Below the pieces are notes generated by a model that was given only the letters and a program-made list of their open reading frames with translations, made no database searches and was not told the origin of the DNA. A DNA stretch of 64,000 nucleotides from Nepenthes gracilis (lineage: Eukaryota; Streptophyta; Magnoliopsida; Caryophyllales; Nepenthaceae), in contig BSYO01000024.1 in NCBI GenBank assembly GCA_033239525.1, forward strand, positions 9,013,991 through 9,077,990, read 5' to 3'. The position numbers and the translations under genes were made by a program. The first letter of the stretch is position 1, and the number at the start of each line of letters is the position of its first letter. This document shows, in pieces, positions 46,680 through 57,437 of the stretch.

Positions 46680-47340
46680 AGAATCTTGCTTGATTAATGA
46701 GGCACGTTTTAGAATTGCTTCGTAATCTTCCGGATCAAAAGATATTGCCTCTTAATAACATCATTAAGTGAGTCTTGGAATTTTCAGGCTTTTCTTCCCT
46801 CTTCTGGGACAATATATGGCATATATCATGTGACCTTACTGAATTTGCCTCATATTTAACTACAAATTTGAATCTTCGTACTAATTTTAAAAACTCAGTT
46901 TCTTTTTTAGTACGTATATATAAACAGAGAGATATTTATTATTGAAAGTCTAAACAAACTTGTTTCAAGAAAACGTTTCTACTACAAGTGATCTTGTTAA
47001 TGTTGCCATCTTTTCTGCTAAATCTTGTTCGATTAACAATGCATATTTTAAAATTGCTCGGTAATCTTTTAGATCAAAAGGTATTAATTGACTCCTAATA
47101 ATATCATTAAGTCCTTATACACATTTTAGAACTTTTCTTTCATATTCTGCGACAAGATATGGTGCTTAGTGTGCAAACTTAGTGAATAGCCAGGAAAGTG
47201 GATCTTTGCACCAATTCTAAAATCTCCCTTCCTTTTACAATATGTATAGAGGTATAGATATAGTTATTATTGAATGTCTAGACAATGTCATACCAACAAA
47301 GTCTTTGCTATAACTCTTAGTTCTCTTCTTCTCATCGACC
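46680..47340. repeat. Diverged ~340-bp tandem duplication
   Basis: Two head-to-tail copies. GATTAATGAGGCACGTTTTA at 46,690 pairs with GATTAACAATGCATATTTTA at 47,031. CATCATTAAG (46,761) pairs with a similar motif at about 47,102, and GACAATATATGGCA pairs with GACAAGATATGGTG. The step is about 341 bp and homology extends to TTATTATTGAAAGTCTA / TTATTATTGAATGTCTA. No coding content recognised. Confidence 0.8.
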
Positions 47341-47934
47341 ACTAAGCTAGTATATAGTAGAACAAATTCTATGATTCTCTAGGCATTTTATAACCTTAGA
47401 AATCTTCTCTAGTTGGTGTATCTATTATTTTGTTTGTAGGATCCAATATATCTAGAAATATCAGAGGTTGATGATCTAGGAAATTTTTAATAGTATCATG
47501 CCTCCCAATGTATTTTCCACAATTTGAGCTCCAATAAACTCATTGATCGTATCTTCCATTTGGGTAGTACTCCTTCAATTCCAACATTTCTTTTTGACAC
47601 AGTATTTTCTTAATTAATCATACTAAGGCGTGGTCTACAAAACGCAAAAACTACGAGATTATTAAAGTGTATGCCTCAATTATAAACCATTTCTTAAGAT
47701 CGCATTCTTTAACTCCTTAATACTATGCCAAAAAAGTTAAATAAAACAATTTTTTTAAAAAAATAATATTTACCTGAAAACAAAATTCGTATAAAATTCT
47801 GTTTACAATTATTTCTAAAAAAATATATGATTAATGGTATGATATTTTCTTTCATCAGCATTGCCAACCCTAAAAATTTAGTTTGGCTAAATTTTGTATA
47901 AGAGTACCAAAATATGATATAATATGTAATAAAC
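47341..47934. other. AT-rich flank left of the Sirevirus
   Basis: No feature supported. Minus-strand text has no convincing protein match. Confidence 0.4.
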
Positions 47935-47939
47935 TAATT
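47935..47939 (+). repeat. Target-site duplication TAATT of the Sirevirus
   Basis: TAATT precedes the left LTR and recurs at 57,295-57,299, directly after the CTAACA end of the right LTR. Confidence 0.95.
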
Positions 47940-48936
47940 TAAAAAAGCACGTTGTGCTAACGTGAACAATCAAGTTTCAACCCCGTTAAAAGTATGGCGG
48001 AAGCAATAATAAATAAATATCTAATACACATAAAAGATATTTAAATCTATATGCTAACGAGATACAAGCATGCACGATACAAATAATTATAAGCAATAAA
48101 GATAAAGACTCAATTTTTCTTTGTGATGAAGTGAAAACTCGATACCTACGGTATCAAGAAAAACACTCCGACTTTTAACGGCCAGGGAAGCAATGCACTA
48201 TGAAAATCAACTTACAGACCGGGTGGTAACGACGCGCTAATCTAGCCGACTTACTCCTGTCACGTGATCCCTACCAAGGAACTCCTTGGATTTGCCCGCG
48301 ATAACGGAACCGGACTCCTTCCAGTCTTCACGTCAATCTTTCCTCGAACCACTTGAATTGCCGATCACGAACGAGTCTCCTTCTTCACGAACCAACGTCT
48401 CCAAACGAAGGTAGAAGGCAATGCTTCAATGGTGAAATAAAGTTGGTGAGAAAACGTCTATGAACATGTAGAGCAATCTTGTGAGGTTCGGTTTTCTCAA
48501 GAGAGGCAATGAACATGGAGCATAAGTGGCTTTTCTTTTCAAGGAGGCACGAAATTAATTTCTCCAGAATCTTAGGGTTTCAAAAACCTAAGTCCACTAT
48601 TTATAGAGGAGGCAAAAAACGTGTTCAAAAATTTTGCCCGTTGGACCGGCGCTTGAGCGGGGCTCGAGCGCACGGCGGGCTGCTAGAAGGCGGGCGTCGA
48701 GCGGGCACCCTACTGGTTTCGAGCACGTGGCGAGCGGGGGACCTACTAGATTTTCGGCTCGAGCGGGTATCGAGCGCCTGGAGAGCCGGTTACCTACTGG
48801 ATTTTCGGCTCGAGCGGGTTTCGAGCACCAGGCGAGCGCGGGGGGCACGGACTTTAACCCGACAACCCACAACCCGACATCGATATTATAAAACATATGG
48901 TCACGGAATATGCCAATTAGACAAATGTCTCTAACA
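47940..48936 (-). repeat. 3' LTR of the Sirevirus
   Basis: The + strand reads TAAAAAAGCACG (partner TGAAAAAGCACG) at the left and GTCTCTAACA at the right. The U3 array is at about 48,640-48,845: CCTACTAGATTTTCGGCTCG at 48,742 and CCTACTGGATTTTCGGCTCG at 48,793, a 51-bp step. A third unit starting at 48,719 has lost about 28 bp. In element sense the TATA box TATAAATA lies at 48,598-48,605. Confidence 0.96.
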
Positions 48937-48948
48937 ATCTCCCCCTTT
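48937..48948 (-). other. Polypurine tract of the Sirevirus
   Basis: The minus strand reads AAAGGGGGAGAT immediately before the 3' LTR, as needed for plus-strand priming. Confidence 0.92.
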
Positions 48949-49309
48949 GGCAATTCCATGACAAAACTCAAAAAATAAATAAATATAAGTGAATCACGGG
49001 TTCAGACACCACCGAGATAGAACCCCTGTACAAGAAAACCTATGCCTAGTGATACAAAAGAGATACACAAAAAAATGTAAAAAGCTACACGAGAGCTGCT
49101 GAGGCGATGTGATGAAAACGTGTTTGACTGCCTATGTAACTTCGCCGCCTGGGTCAAGGTTAGTACCAACAACAAAGATGTAGGCAATACTAGATACAAG
49201 ATGCGTACTAAAGTGTAACAGAGAGAGTAGATAGCGTGCATAGCAAGTCAACAGATAATATCAATGATAACCAGTGAATATAAATAACACGTAACACAAA
49301 GGAAGTGCC

Positions 49310-49411
49310 AAAAAGAAATACATCAAATCTAATTCTTCCTAACAAAAAGAAGTACATCAAGTCTAACTCCCCCTAACAAAAAGAAGTACATCTCGCCCAA
49401 GCTCCCCCTAT
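49310..49411 (-). repeat. 34-bp triplicate carrying extra polypurine tracts
   Basis: AAAAAGAAGTACATC-type units start at 49,310, 49,344 and 49,378 (exact 34-bp steps). Each ends in a C-rich run that is a purine tract in element sense (TTAGGGGGAG for the middle copy, TAGGGGGAGC for the third). They lie 0.4-0.5 kb before the 3' LTR. Confidence 0.88.
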
Positions 49412-49523
49412 CAGCATGCACCAAAGAGAAACCGCGATCTCCCCATTTTTGTCACGAAGAGCCAAAGAGAGGGGATCACTCAGAATCGCTGGGAGGAGGA
49501 GAGCCATGATGTCGCTGCCAGTG
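49412..49523 (-). other. Short untranslated segment of the Sirevirus
   Basis: Between the extra ORF region and the 34-bp repeats. Nothing else recognised. Confidence 0.4.
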
Positions 49524-51255
49524 TTAAAACACAACCTCCTGAGTAGCCAAACGAGAATCCAACCGCTCAAAACCAGCATCGAACCGCTCAAAACCAGCAA
49601 GCATGTGGGACTGAAGCTGAGAGTGAGAAGGAAGAATTCGCTCTTGGTATGAATACAGACGCTCAAAACGGTCAGTAAGGCGAGACATCTGACCCATCAG
49701 GGCGGCCGAGGAAGAGGTGGAGTGCCGATACGAAGACGATGGGCCAGGACCCGAGGGGTCAGGAAAGGACAAAGCAGAGCCAGAGGAGCCTTCGTCCGGG
49801 CCGAGGAGGAGGCACACAGGGAGAGGCTCATCGACTGACTCCTCGGGGTCGACAAAGAAAGTGACGGCGTGGGACCGACTCTCCGGGCAAAAGTGGTGGA
49901 GATGATGGGTCGGCCGAGCGGGGAGGCGAGGATAGTCCCCGAATGGGTGACCGAGCCCAAAGAAGCGTGCGCCGAATAAGGCACTGAAGGTAAGTTGGCC
50001 TCTTTCCGGCCGGAGAAGTTGGCAACAATGTAAGTGATAAAATGGGATGGTAAATCAATGGGCTGACCACTCAACAGAGCATACAGAAATAATGCCTTCT
50101 CCTCTAAAAGCGACGAGAAGTGGGAGACGAGAAACAGGTTTGTGAGCATGATGCGACTCACGACCAGTCGGCGAGAGGAGAGGTACGAAGTCTAGAATGC
50201 TTTGCCATTCTACTCCAGAGGGGCACCGTGGAGAAATGTGGCAATTTCATTAAAACTAGGGCGGGTAAGCACCGAAGAGTAAGGGTAGGGTGGATTGGCC
50301 ACCCGAGGGATACCAATAATGCGGGCAAGGATATCAGCAGTAATGTGCAGTTGTGCCCCGCGCATGAAAGTGGAGAAAGAATTGTAAGTGATCGCATGAA
50401 TATTTGAATAAAATTCTTGAATAAGGAAGAGCGACGAAGCAATTAAACCTGTGATGACCGACGCCCAACCACGGTCAAGGAAAATAGACGAGATGGAAGG
50501 GTCGACAGAGTCAAGGCGGACTTCCCGTTCGAGGGAGAGTTGCCGATAAGACATGCGGGTGGAAAACAGAGACTCTGCCTCGGGACTAATAAAGCGATCA
50601 GGAGTAGAAAGCCCACTCGGCTGAGATCGTTTTCCGCTGGTCACGTGACTGCCGCGATGAACAGGACCGGCGTTCACAGTCGACGGCGGCTGGAAGGATA
50701 ACGGCCGACGCTGCAAAATGCACGGGAATGCACACCAGTGGCCACCGGAGCACCACCTCCAGCACCCACGACACCGGCCGATTGACAGCAAGAGGAGCAC
50801 CACACGAGGCTTGGCCAGAGATGTGGGAGCAAACAGCGGAGCTGCCATGAACGGCCGTGGGTAATGAAGGTCGAGGATTCACGGATCCAAGGGAAACGAA
50901 CACAATCCACGCAAGAACCGGTGGATGTGAAGGAAGGAGGAGAGCAAGTTGAGATCCGTGAAGTCAACCACCCAAAAAGGGGGCAAAATCGCAGCCGACA
51001 CCACCATGAACGATGGCGGTCACCGAAAACGAAATCGAGAAGGAGGTGGAGGAATTTTCCCTGAGAACGCCCGAAATCGAGAGGACGGAGGGTAGATCTG
51101 GCCAAACTGGTGAAGTAGGAGAAGGAGAACGATGGCTGACGTAAGAAGAGAGGAAAGAGAGCGAGGAACGTGAGGGTTTTGTGGGCGAGCACTCGCTGCG
51201 TGCTGGAGGATAAAAGCAGGCAGCGGGCACTTGAGCCCTTAGAGAGCGAGTGCAC
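49524..51255 (-). pseudogene. Extra ORF region between RNase H and 3' LTR of the Sirevirus
   Basis: Minus-strand open pieces follow each other with frame changes. The piece 50,848-50,210 contains ISPEAESLFSTRM and RGWASVITGLIASSLFLIQE, then FYSNIHAI, STFMRGAQLHITADILARII. The piece 50,161-49,697 continues with HFSSLLEEKALFLYALLSG and PIDLPSHFITYIVANF. The piece 49,817-49,524 ends with a helical LTDRFERLYSYQERILPS..FERFDAGFERLDSR segment. The first two resemble, from memory, the domain called putative plant transposon protein (Transposase_32 type), with the order F.(S/A)N, F.RG and LLYALL.G. Position corresponds to the envelope-like ORF of some Sireviruses, but no signal peptide or fusion feature is evident. 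Upstream pieces (51,255-50,850) are basic and Ser-rich. Function is unknown. Confidence 0.7.
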
Positions 51256-51316
51256 AATGCGCCTTTTCCTTTTTTTTTATTTTTTGTTATTTTGTTGTAA
51301 TTATAAAGGGGAGGAT

Positions 51317-51910
51317 TCATTCGTCGGGGGGTGAGCACACTCCGAGGGCAGTTCTTAAAAATTCAAACCGCACACTGTCTAAAGGTTTGGTGATGATATC
51401 GGCCAGCTGATGTTCGGTTGGCGTGTGCATAAGGGATATGACACGAGTTTCCACAAGCTCACGAATGAAATGATGTCGAATATCAATATGTTTGGTACGG
51501 GAATGTTGTACAGGACCTTTAGAAATATTTATTGCACTAGTATTGTCACAGTAAATCTGCATAGTGTCCTGGACAATACCGTAGTCAAGAAGCATTTGTT
51601 TCATCCATATGAGTTGGGTGCAACACTGCCCATGGCCGATGTATTCGGCTTGACCGTAGACAATGAAATTGAATTTTGTTTCTTACTCACCAAGCTGCAG
51701 ATTGAGCCGACATAAAACACCCAATCGAGGTGCTCTTTCGATCCTCAATATTTTCGCCCAATCGCCATCGAGTATCCGGTCAAAGAAAAATTTGAGTCGT
51801 TCGAGAAAAGAATTCCAAAAGCGACGCGTTGTTGATATATCGAATAATGCGCTTGACAAAGACTTAAGTGGGATTCTTTTGGATTGGATTGATATGGGCA
51901 GACACAATCG
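51317..51910 (-). pseudogene. Sirevirus RNase H
   Basis: The minus strand reads, in mixed frames, VKRIIRYIN (about 51,845), NIEDRKSTSIGCF (about 51,745), then an intact stretch 51,604-51,317: MKQMLLDYGIVQ, IYCDNTSAINISKGPVQHSR, TKHIDIRHHFIRE, LADIITKPLD. This is the C-terminal copia RNase H with the conserved DNTSAI and KHIDIRYHF-type motifs. The N-terminal half has stops and frame changes. Confidence 0.9.
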
Positions 51911-52839
51911 ACACTAAAATGCAATGTCGGGTCTGCTAGTTATCAAATATAAGAGATCGCCGATCATACTTCTCGTAAAGAGAGGGATCGACACTCTTGC
52001 CTCGCAGGATCACGATCCAACTGGAGGAGGTGCTCATGGGAGACCGAGTATGTTTAGAGTTATTAAGATTGAATCGTTTAACAAAGTCCTTGGCATATTT
52101 TGCTTGGGAAATAAAGGTACCGTGTGGGAGTTGCCGAATTTGCAGGCCAAGGAAGTATGTAAGTTCTTCAATCATACTCATTTCGAATTCAGAGGCCAAA
52201 CATTTTGCAAAGGAATGTGCACGGAGTTGACCAAGAGCGCCAAAGATTATGTCATCAACATAAATGGGCTACCAACATACATTTGTCATCATTTGCACAA
52301 ATAGAGTTTTATCAACACTCCCTCGAATAAAACCATGATCATTTAGGTACGATGTAAGACGCCGTACCAAGCTCGTGGAGCTTGTTTAAGGCCGTAGAGA
52401 GCCTTCTTGAGTTTGTACACATGGTCAGAAAATGTAGGGTTCACAAAGCCTTTCGGTTGTTCAACATAGACCTCTTCTTGTATGAACCCATTTAAAAATG
52501 CACTTTTGACATCCATTTGATATAATTTAAAACCTATGATACAAGTAATAGATAGAAGCATATGAATAGACTCCAGACGGGCCATAGGGGCAAAGTCTCG
52601 TCATAGTCAATACCTTCTACCTGAGTATATCCTTGAGCAACAAGGCGGGCTTTATTTCGAGTGCTATTTTCATTTTCATCGGTTTTATTTTTAAATATCC
52701 TCTTGGTTCCAATGACATTTGTATTGGTAGGTCGGGGAATTAAGGTCCAAACATCATTTCTCACAAATTGATTGAGTTCCTCATGCATGGCATTAGTCCA
52801 GCACTCATCAAGTAATACCTCTTTGACCTTTTTGGGTTC
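51911..52839 (-). pseudogene. Sirevirus reverse transcriptase
   Basis: Copia RT begins within the long ORF with WTLIPRPTNTNVIGTKRIFK (about 52,750) and KARLVAQGYTQVEGIDYDET. A one-base loss near 52,590 shifts the frame into RLESIHMLLSI, QMDVKSAFLNGFIQEEVYVE and KALYGLKQAPRAWY (52,585-52,343). A second shift near 52,350 and a stop follow. The YVDD active site is intact (PIYVDDIIFGA, + positions about 52,236-52,268). The last part, FEMSMIEELTYFLGLQIRQ to 51,936, is open. Confidence 0.93.
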
Positions 52840-53952
52840 GATGTGAGAAACATAACAGGTATAGGCGAGCTGATTCAGAATGCGGCGACGTAGCCTCATA
52901 CCTTCATTAACATCGCCCAACATTAGGTCCTTTGGATGATTGAGCTTAACTCTAGAAGAAGGTTCCTTTGTAGGAATGGCAGTAGGAGTAACTTGCTCAA
53001 TGTCCGGAGAGGATATGTTGGATAAGGCGTCATCATGATCATCATCTTGATTTGAGCAATCAGTGCTTTTAGGATGGTCATCAGGAGTATCATTCACAAC
53101 AACATTTATGGATTCCATAACTGTTTGAGTGCGTAAATTGAAGACACGATAGGCTCGACTAGTTAAGGAATATCCCAAGAATACTCCTTCGTCACTTTTT
53201 GAGTCGAATTTTCCTAAGTTTTTCCTATCACGTAGAATAAAACATTGACAGCCGAAGATATGGAAGTACTTAACATTTGGTTTCTTTCCTTTCCAAAGCT
53301 CATAAGGGGTTGTTTCTGTCCCAGGTCTTAGGTAGACTCGGTTGATTATGTGACAAGTCGTATTCACGGCTTCGCCCCAAAAATGCATGGCAATATTTTG
53401 ACATTGCATCATTGTTCTGACCATTTCTTGAATAACCCGTTTTTTACGTTCTACAATCTCGTTTTGTTGAGGGGTGATGGGTGAAGAGAATTCATGGTGA
53501 ATTCCCTCATCATTACAAAATGATTCAAATTTTGAATTCTCAAACTCCTTGCCATGGTCACTTCGAATTCTACTGATGGAAGTACCCTTTTCATTGGCAA
53601 GTCTTTTACACAGTATTTTTACGTGGTCAAAAGTATCAGATTTTTCTCGAATAAGATCTATCCATGAATACCTAGAAAAATCATCCACAACAACTAAAAT
53701 GTACTTTTTACTACCTAAACTTTCAGTTCTAGACGGCCCCATAAGGTCCATATGAATTAATTCAAGAGGCCGTGAAGTGTTGATATCACTATGAGATGAG
53801 TGACTTGATCGAATTTGCTTTCCTAATTGACAAGGACCACACACATGATGTTTTACATTTGACAATTTAGGTAGTCCTTCAACACAACTTTTCTTCAAAA
53901 TTTTTAATAACCTTTTAAAATTTAGGTGGCCAAGGCGTTGATGCTACAATTC
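52840..53952 (-). pseudogene. Sirevirus integrase (nearly intact)
   Basis: From 53,943 the minus strand reads HQRLGHL..CGPCQLGKQ (the HHCC zinc finger), then LIHMDLMGPSRTES (first catalytic Asp), RSDHGKEF (second Asp) and PQQNEIVERKK (Glu). All catalytic residues are kept. The C-terminal FGCQCFILRDRKNLGKFDSKSD and GVFLGYS follow. A single amber codon at 53,944-53,946, in the same frame, separates the protease end (DTTEL) from HQRLGHL. The open frame 53,898-52,534 runs from integrase into RT, as in a copia polyprotein. Confidence 0.95.
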
Positions 53953-54330
53953 AGTTGTGTCAATTTTAGCAGATTTGCATTCAAGAATACTATTAGGCTC
54001 AATACCATAAAGATTGTCAGGAGTTCTCTTTCTCTCTAAAACAATTGAGTCATTTGTGCCATAGATGGAGCATTTATCTTGAAAAAATCGGACCTCAAAA
54101 TTGTCATCACAAAATTGACTAATACTCAGGAGGTTGGATTTCAATCCTGATACATACAAAACATCACAGGACTTCGAGAGACCAGAAATACCAATCAAGC
54201 CATGACCAAGGATAGGAGCTCTTGAGCCATCCCAAAGACGACCGTCCCATCAGGATGGTCTGACATTGAAGAGAACATGGCTTTATTTCCACACGTGTCT
54301 TGAGCATCCACTATCCAAGTACCACAGAGA
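53944..54330 (-). pseudogene. Sirevirus protease
   Basis: WYLDSGCSRHVW at about 54,325-54,285 holds the D-S-G active triad of the aspartic protease. A frame change follows, then the open piece 54,198-53,944 with VLYVSGLKSNLLSISQFCDD, the typical copia protease-to-integrase segment. Confidence 0.93.
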
Positions 54331-56261
54331 TTGATTTTGAGCTTTTAAGGCTATGTGAGCAACGTGGCATTGGATTGTTTTTGAAGAATTTTTCAACTCA
54401 CTTTTCTTTACCCAAAATTTTCTTCCCGAATGCATTTTTTGATTCAACCTTTTCAATTGTTCATCCAAGTGCTGAATGTGATCAACGAGTTTATTCATTT
54501 TTAGCCCTTGTTGTTGGTTGTATAGAAGATTCATAGCGTGGCACCGATGACGAATATGGCCTACTTTTCCACACGCATGGTAGGTAGGTACAAATTTAGG
54601 TCTGAAAGAGTTGTTCATAGACCTTTGATTGAAATTTTTGGAGGTCTTGAAAGTGTTTGATGATTTGTTCATGACCTTTTGATTAAATGAGTTAGGCAAA
54701 CGAGTTGGGCCAAAACTTTTCTCCACACATTGAGACATGGTCTTAATGACTTTGGGAGTGGTAGTATTTTTAAGTGGAGGTTTTGTAGCAGGAACAAATA
54801 CAGTTTTAGGTTGTGGACCATGTTGGAGATTTTCTCAACATATCCCAAACCCTTTTATTTTTCGATCATTTTCCAATTCCCAACATATGATCAAGTTTTT
54901 GGGTTCTACTTAAGAATTTTTTCAAATCCTCTTTAGTGTTCTCAAGTTCCACTTCTAGAGTCTTAATTCTAGTGATTAAGGAGCTGTTTTGACTTTCCAA
55001 ATCTAGACGGATAATAGTGGCACCCTTCAATTTCGTTGCAACTTTATCCTTTTCTCTTACCAGGTTGATGAGTTTAGTATTTAAACTTTTATTCACTTTC
55101 TTTACTTTCAAACATTCCTTAAAAAGTTTATCATACGCTTCTTGAAGCCCATCAAAATCATTATTAGATTCTTCATGAGAAGAATCTGACTGTTCGGAAG
55201 ATGCACTTGTGGCTTCGTCACCATTGATGATAGATGTCATGAATGCCATATAATTTATTTCATCATCATCGGAGGATTGTTCATTGTGATTTGTGTCATC
55301 TTCATCATCCATTAGAGACACATTTAAGGCTTTTCCTTTTTGACGCTTAAAATTTGGACACTCAGTCCGGATATGACCGAAATCGGAGCATTCATGACAT
55401 TGGATTCCTGGATATTTCTTGGTTTTAACATCTCTAGTTTCCTTTTTATCCTTTCTGAATGGATTGTGAGACAGATCAGGTACTTTAGAAGGTCGTTTGC
55501 TGTTCTTATTTTTGAAAAATTTCTTAAATTTTTTAACGAACAGAGCAAAATCCTCATCACTACATGATTCATCGTCGGAGTGATGATCTTTCTCTTCCTT
55601 TACTATTTTCAGGGTAATTGATTTGTTTCTTTTGGATTGAGGAAGAGTATGCTCATATGTTTCAAGAGACCCTACCAGTTCTTCTATTCTCAGTTTATCT
55701 AGATCTTTGCTTTCTTCAATGGCAGTAACTTTAGGTCTAAAATGTTCTGGCAAAGATCTAAGAACTTTTCTGACAATTCTATTTTCAGTGATAGGTTCAC
55801 CTAAATTGAAAGTAGAATTCACAATGTCATTCAATTTTGCATAGAATTTATCAAAGGACTCATCATCTTTCATGCGTATTTCTTTAAACTTAGTGGTGAG
55901 CATTTGCAATTTTACATTTTTAACTAGTTTCGTGCCTTCGTGAGTAATTTCAAGAATGTCCCAGGCTTCTTTAGATTTTTCACACATAGAAATGCATTTA
56001 AATTCTTCTCGAAAAATAGCCATAAATATAGCATGTAACCCCTTACTATTCCAATTGCATGCATCAAGTTCCTCTTTAGTCCACAATGACAGCTTTTGGT
56101 TGGTTATCGACGGAACTTGTGGGTGACGTCCACCCAATTTGGGTACTAACCCAAACTCGTTCATCCATTGATTTTAAAAATGCTCTCATCCGTACTTTCC
56201 AGTATGCATAATTGCTCCCATCAAAATAGGGAGGAACGGACAGTGATTGACTAGAATGCAA
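54283..56261 (-). pseudogene. Sirevirus gag
   Basis: The start ATG is at 56,261, 30 bp inside the primer site. The first 60 codons (SVPPYFDGSNYAYWKVRMR) are in one frame, then a shift near 56,100-56,160. The frame 56,164-54,866 (432 codons) carries the UBN2-type gag domain, a CCHC (CHECSDFGHIRTEC, about 55,400-55,360), an acidic linker and a coiled-coil (about 55,180-54,890). After another shift, 54,738-54,283 carries the second CCHC (CHACGKVGHIRHRC) and a short coil and runs into protease. It is collinear with the gag-only element's 3,480-5,318. Confidence 0.95.
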
Positions 56262-56290
56262 CTAGATTGGGGTCGTGAATAGGGGTGAGT

Positions 56291-56301
56291 CTCTGATACC
56301 A
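56291..56301 (-). other. Primer binding site of the Sirevirus
   Basis: The minus strand reads TGGTATCAGAG 2 bp after the 5' LTR, a perfect initiator tRNA-Met complement. Confidence 0.95.
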
Positions 56302-56303
56302 AT

Positions 56304-57294
56304 TGAAAAAGCACGTTGTGCTAACGTGAACAATCAAGTTTCGACCCCGTTAAAAGTATAGCGGAAGCAACAATAAATAAATATCTAATACACGTAAAAG
56401 ATATTTAAATCTAGATGCTAACGAGATAACAAGCATGCACGATACAAATAATTATAAGCAATAAAGATAAAGACTCAATTTTTTTTGGTGACGAAGTGAA
56501 AACTCGATACCCACAGTATCGAGAAAAACACTTCAGGCTTCAACGGCCAGGGAAGCAATGCACTATGAAAATCAACTTACAGACCGGGTGGTAACGACGC
56601 GCTAACCTAGCCGACTTACTCCCGTCACGTGATCCCTACCAAGAAACTCCTTGAATTTGCCCCCGGCAACGGAACCGGACTCCTTCCGGCCTTCACGTCA
56701 ATCTTCCCTCGAACCACTTGAATTGCCGATCACGAACGAGTCTCCTTCTTAACTAACCAACGTCTCCAAACGAAGGTAGAAGGCAAGGCTTCAATGATGA
56801 AATAAAGTTGGTGAGAAAACGTCTATGAACATGTAGAGCAATCTTGTGAGGTTCGGTTTTCTCAAGAGAGGCAATGAACATGGAGCATAAGTGGCTTTTC
56901 TTCTCAAGGAGGCACGAAATTAATTTCTCCAGAATCTTAGGGTTTCAAAAACCTAAGTCCACCATTTATAGAGGAGGCAAAAACGCGTTCAAAAATTTTG
57001 CCCGTTGTACCAGCGCTCGAGCGGCCAAAAGGCGCGCATCGAGTAGGCACCCTACTGGTTTTTCGGCTCGAGCGGAGCTCGAGCATGTGGCGAGCGGGGG
57101 ACCTACTGGATTTTCTGCTCGAGCGGGTATTGAGCGCCTGGAGAGCCGGTAACCTACTGGATTTTCGGCTCGAGCGGGTTTCGAGCACCAGGCGAGCGCG
57201 GGGGCACGGACTTTAACCCGACAACCCACAACCCGACATCGATACTATAAAACATATGGTTACGGAATATGCCAATTAGACAAATTCTCTAACA
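56304..57294 (-). repeat. 5' LTR of the Sirevirus
   Basis: The + strand reads TGAAAAAGCACG at the left and CTCTAACA at the right (991 bp). In element sense it starts TGTTAGAG, carries the 51-bp array, then a TATAAAT box (56,964-56,970), and ends TTTTTCA. Confidence 0.97.
57040..57203 (-). repeat. 51-bp tandem array in U3 of the Sirevirus 5' LTR
   Basis: On + the landmark CCTACTGG occurs at 57,051, 57,102 and 57,153, exact 51-bp steps. In element sense each unit reads CGCTCGAGCCGAAAATCCAG followed by TAGG. It lies about 70 bp upstream of the TATA box. The unit aligns end to end with the 51-bp unit of the neighbouring Tork element. Confidence 0.93.
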
Positions 57295-57333
57295 TAATTA
57301 AAGTAAGCAAATATAAACAAATTGTGGGATTGG
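57295..57333. other. 39-bp spacer between two 5' LTRs
   Basis: Contains the right TAATT of the Sirevirus and, at its end, ATTGG, the left target duplication of the Tork element. It separates two divergent LTR promoters. Confidence 0.9.
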
Positions 57334-57437
57334 TATTGGGTTATTGGTCACTTCCGTGTGGACCTATACCCACTTAATGTGGCAGATGGAGGTAAATATC
57401 CTCACCGTATGAAGAAGGATCGAGTTGGGCCTGTTGG

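Larger units (their letters stand above)
47940..57294 (-). mobile_element. Complete Sirevirus-type copia element, 9.4 kb
   Basis: LTRs of 997 and 991 bp, matching TAATT duplications, primer site and polypurine tract define both ends. On the minus strand the order is gag, protease, integrase, RT, RNase H (copia order), then about 2.3 kb with an extra ORF region before the 3' LTR. Long coiled-coil gag, the AATTGCCAAAGGGGGAGAT polypurine border and an ORF after pol fit the Sirevirus genus. In a 120-bp sample the LTRs differ at about 4% of sites by eye, so it is the youngest element here. A few frame changes and in-frame stops nevertheless break gag-pol. It is the best candidate relative of the gag-only element at 2,408-6,829. 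Confidence 0.97.

Noticed and set aside
47341..47640. Possible leucine-rich-repeat or kinase fragment on the minus strand
   Set aside because: A few residues are suggestive, but no consistent LRR or kinase motif could be read in any frame.
48509..48971. 141- and 124-codon ORFs in the Sirevirus LTR with repeated Arg/Glu/Ser motifs
   Set aside because: The apparent protein repeats reflect the 51-bp DNA repeat. They lie in U3 and also occur antisense.
50674..51255. Cys/Ser-rich 193-codon ORF as a possible envelope glycoprotein
   Set aside because: No signal peptide, membrane anchor or fusion-type segment could be recognised. It overlaps other frames of the same region and looks like a frame-shifted part of the extra ORF.
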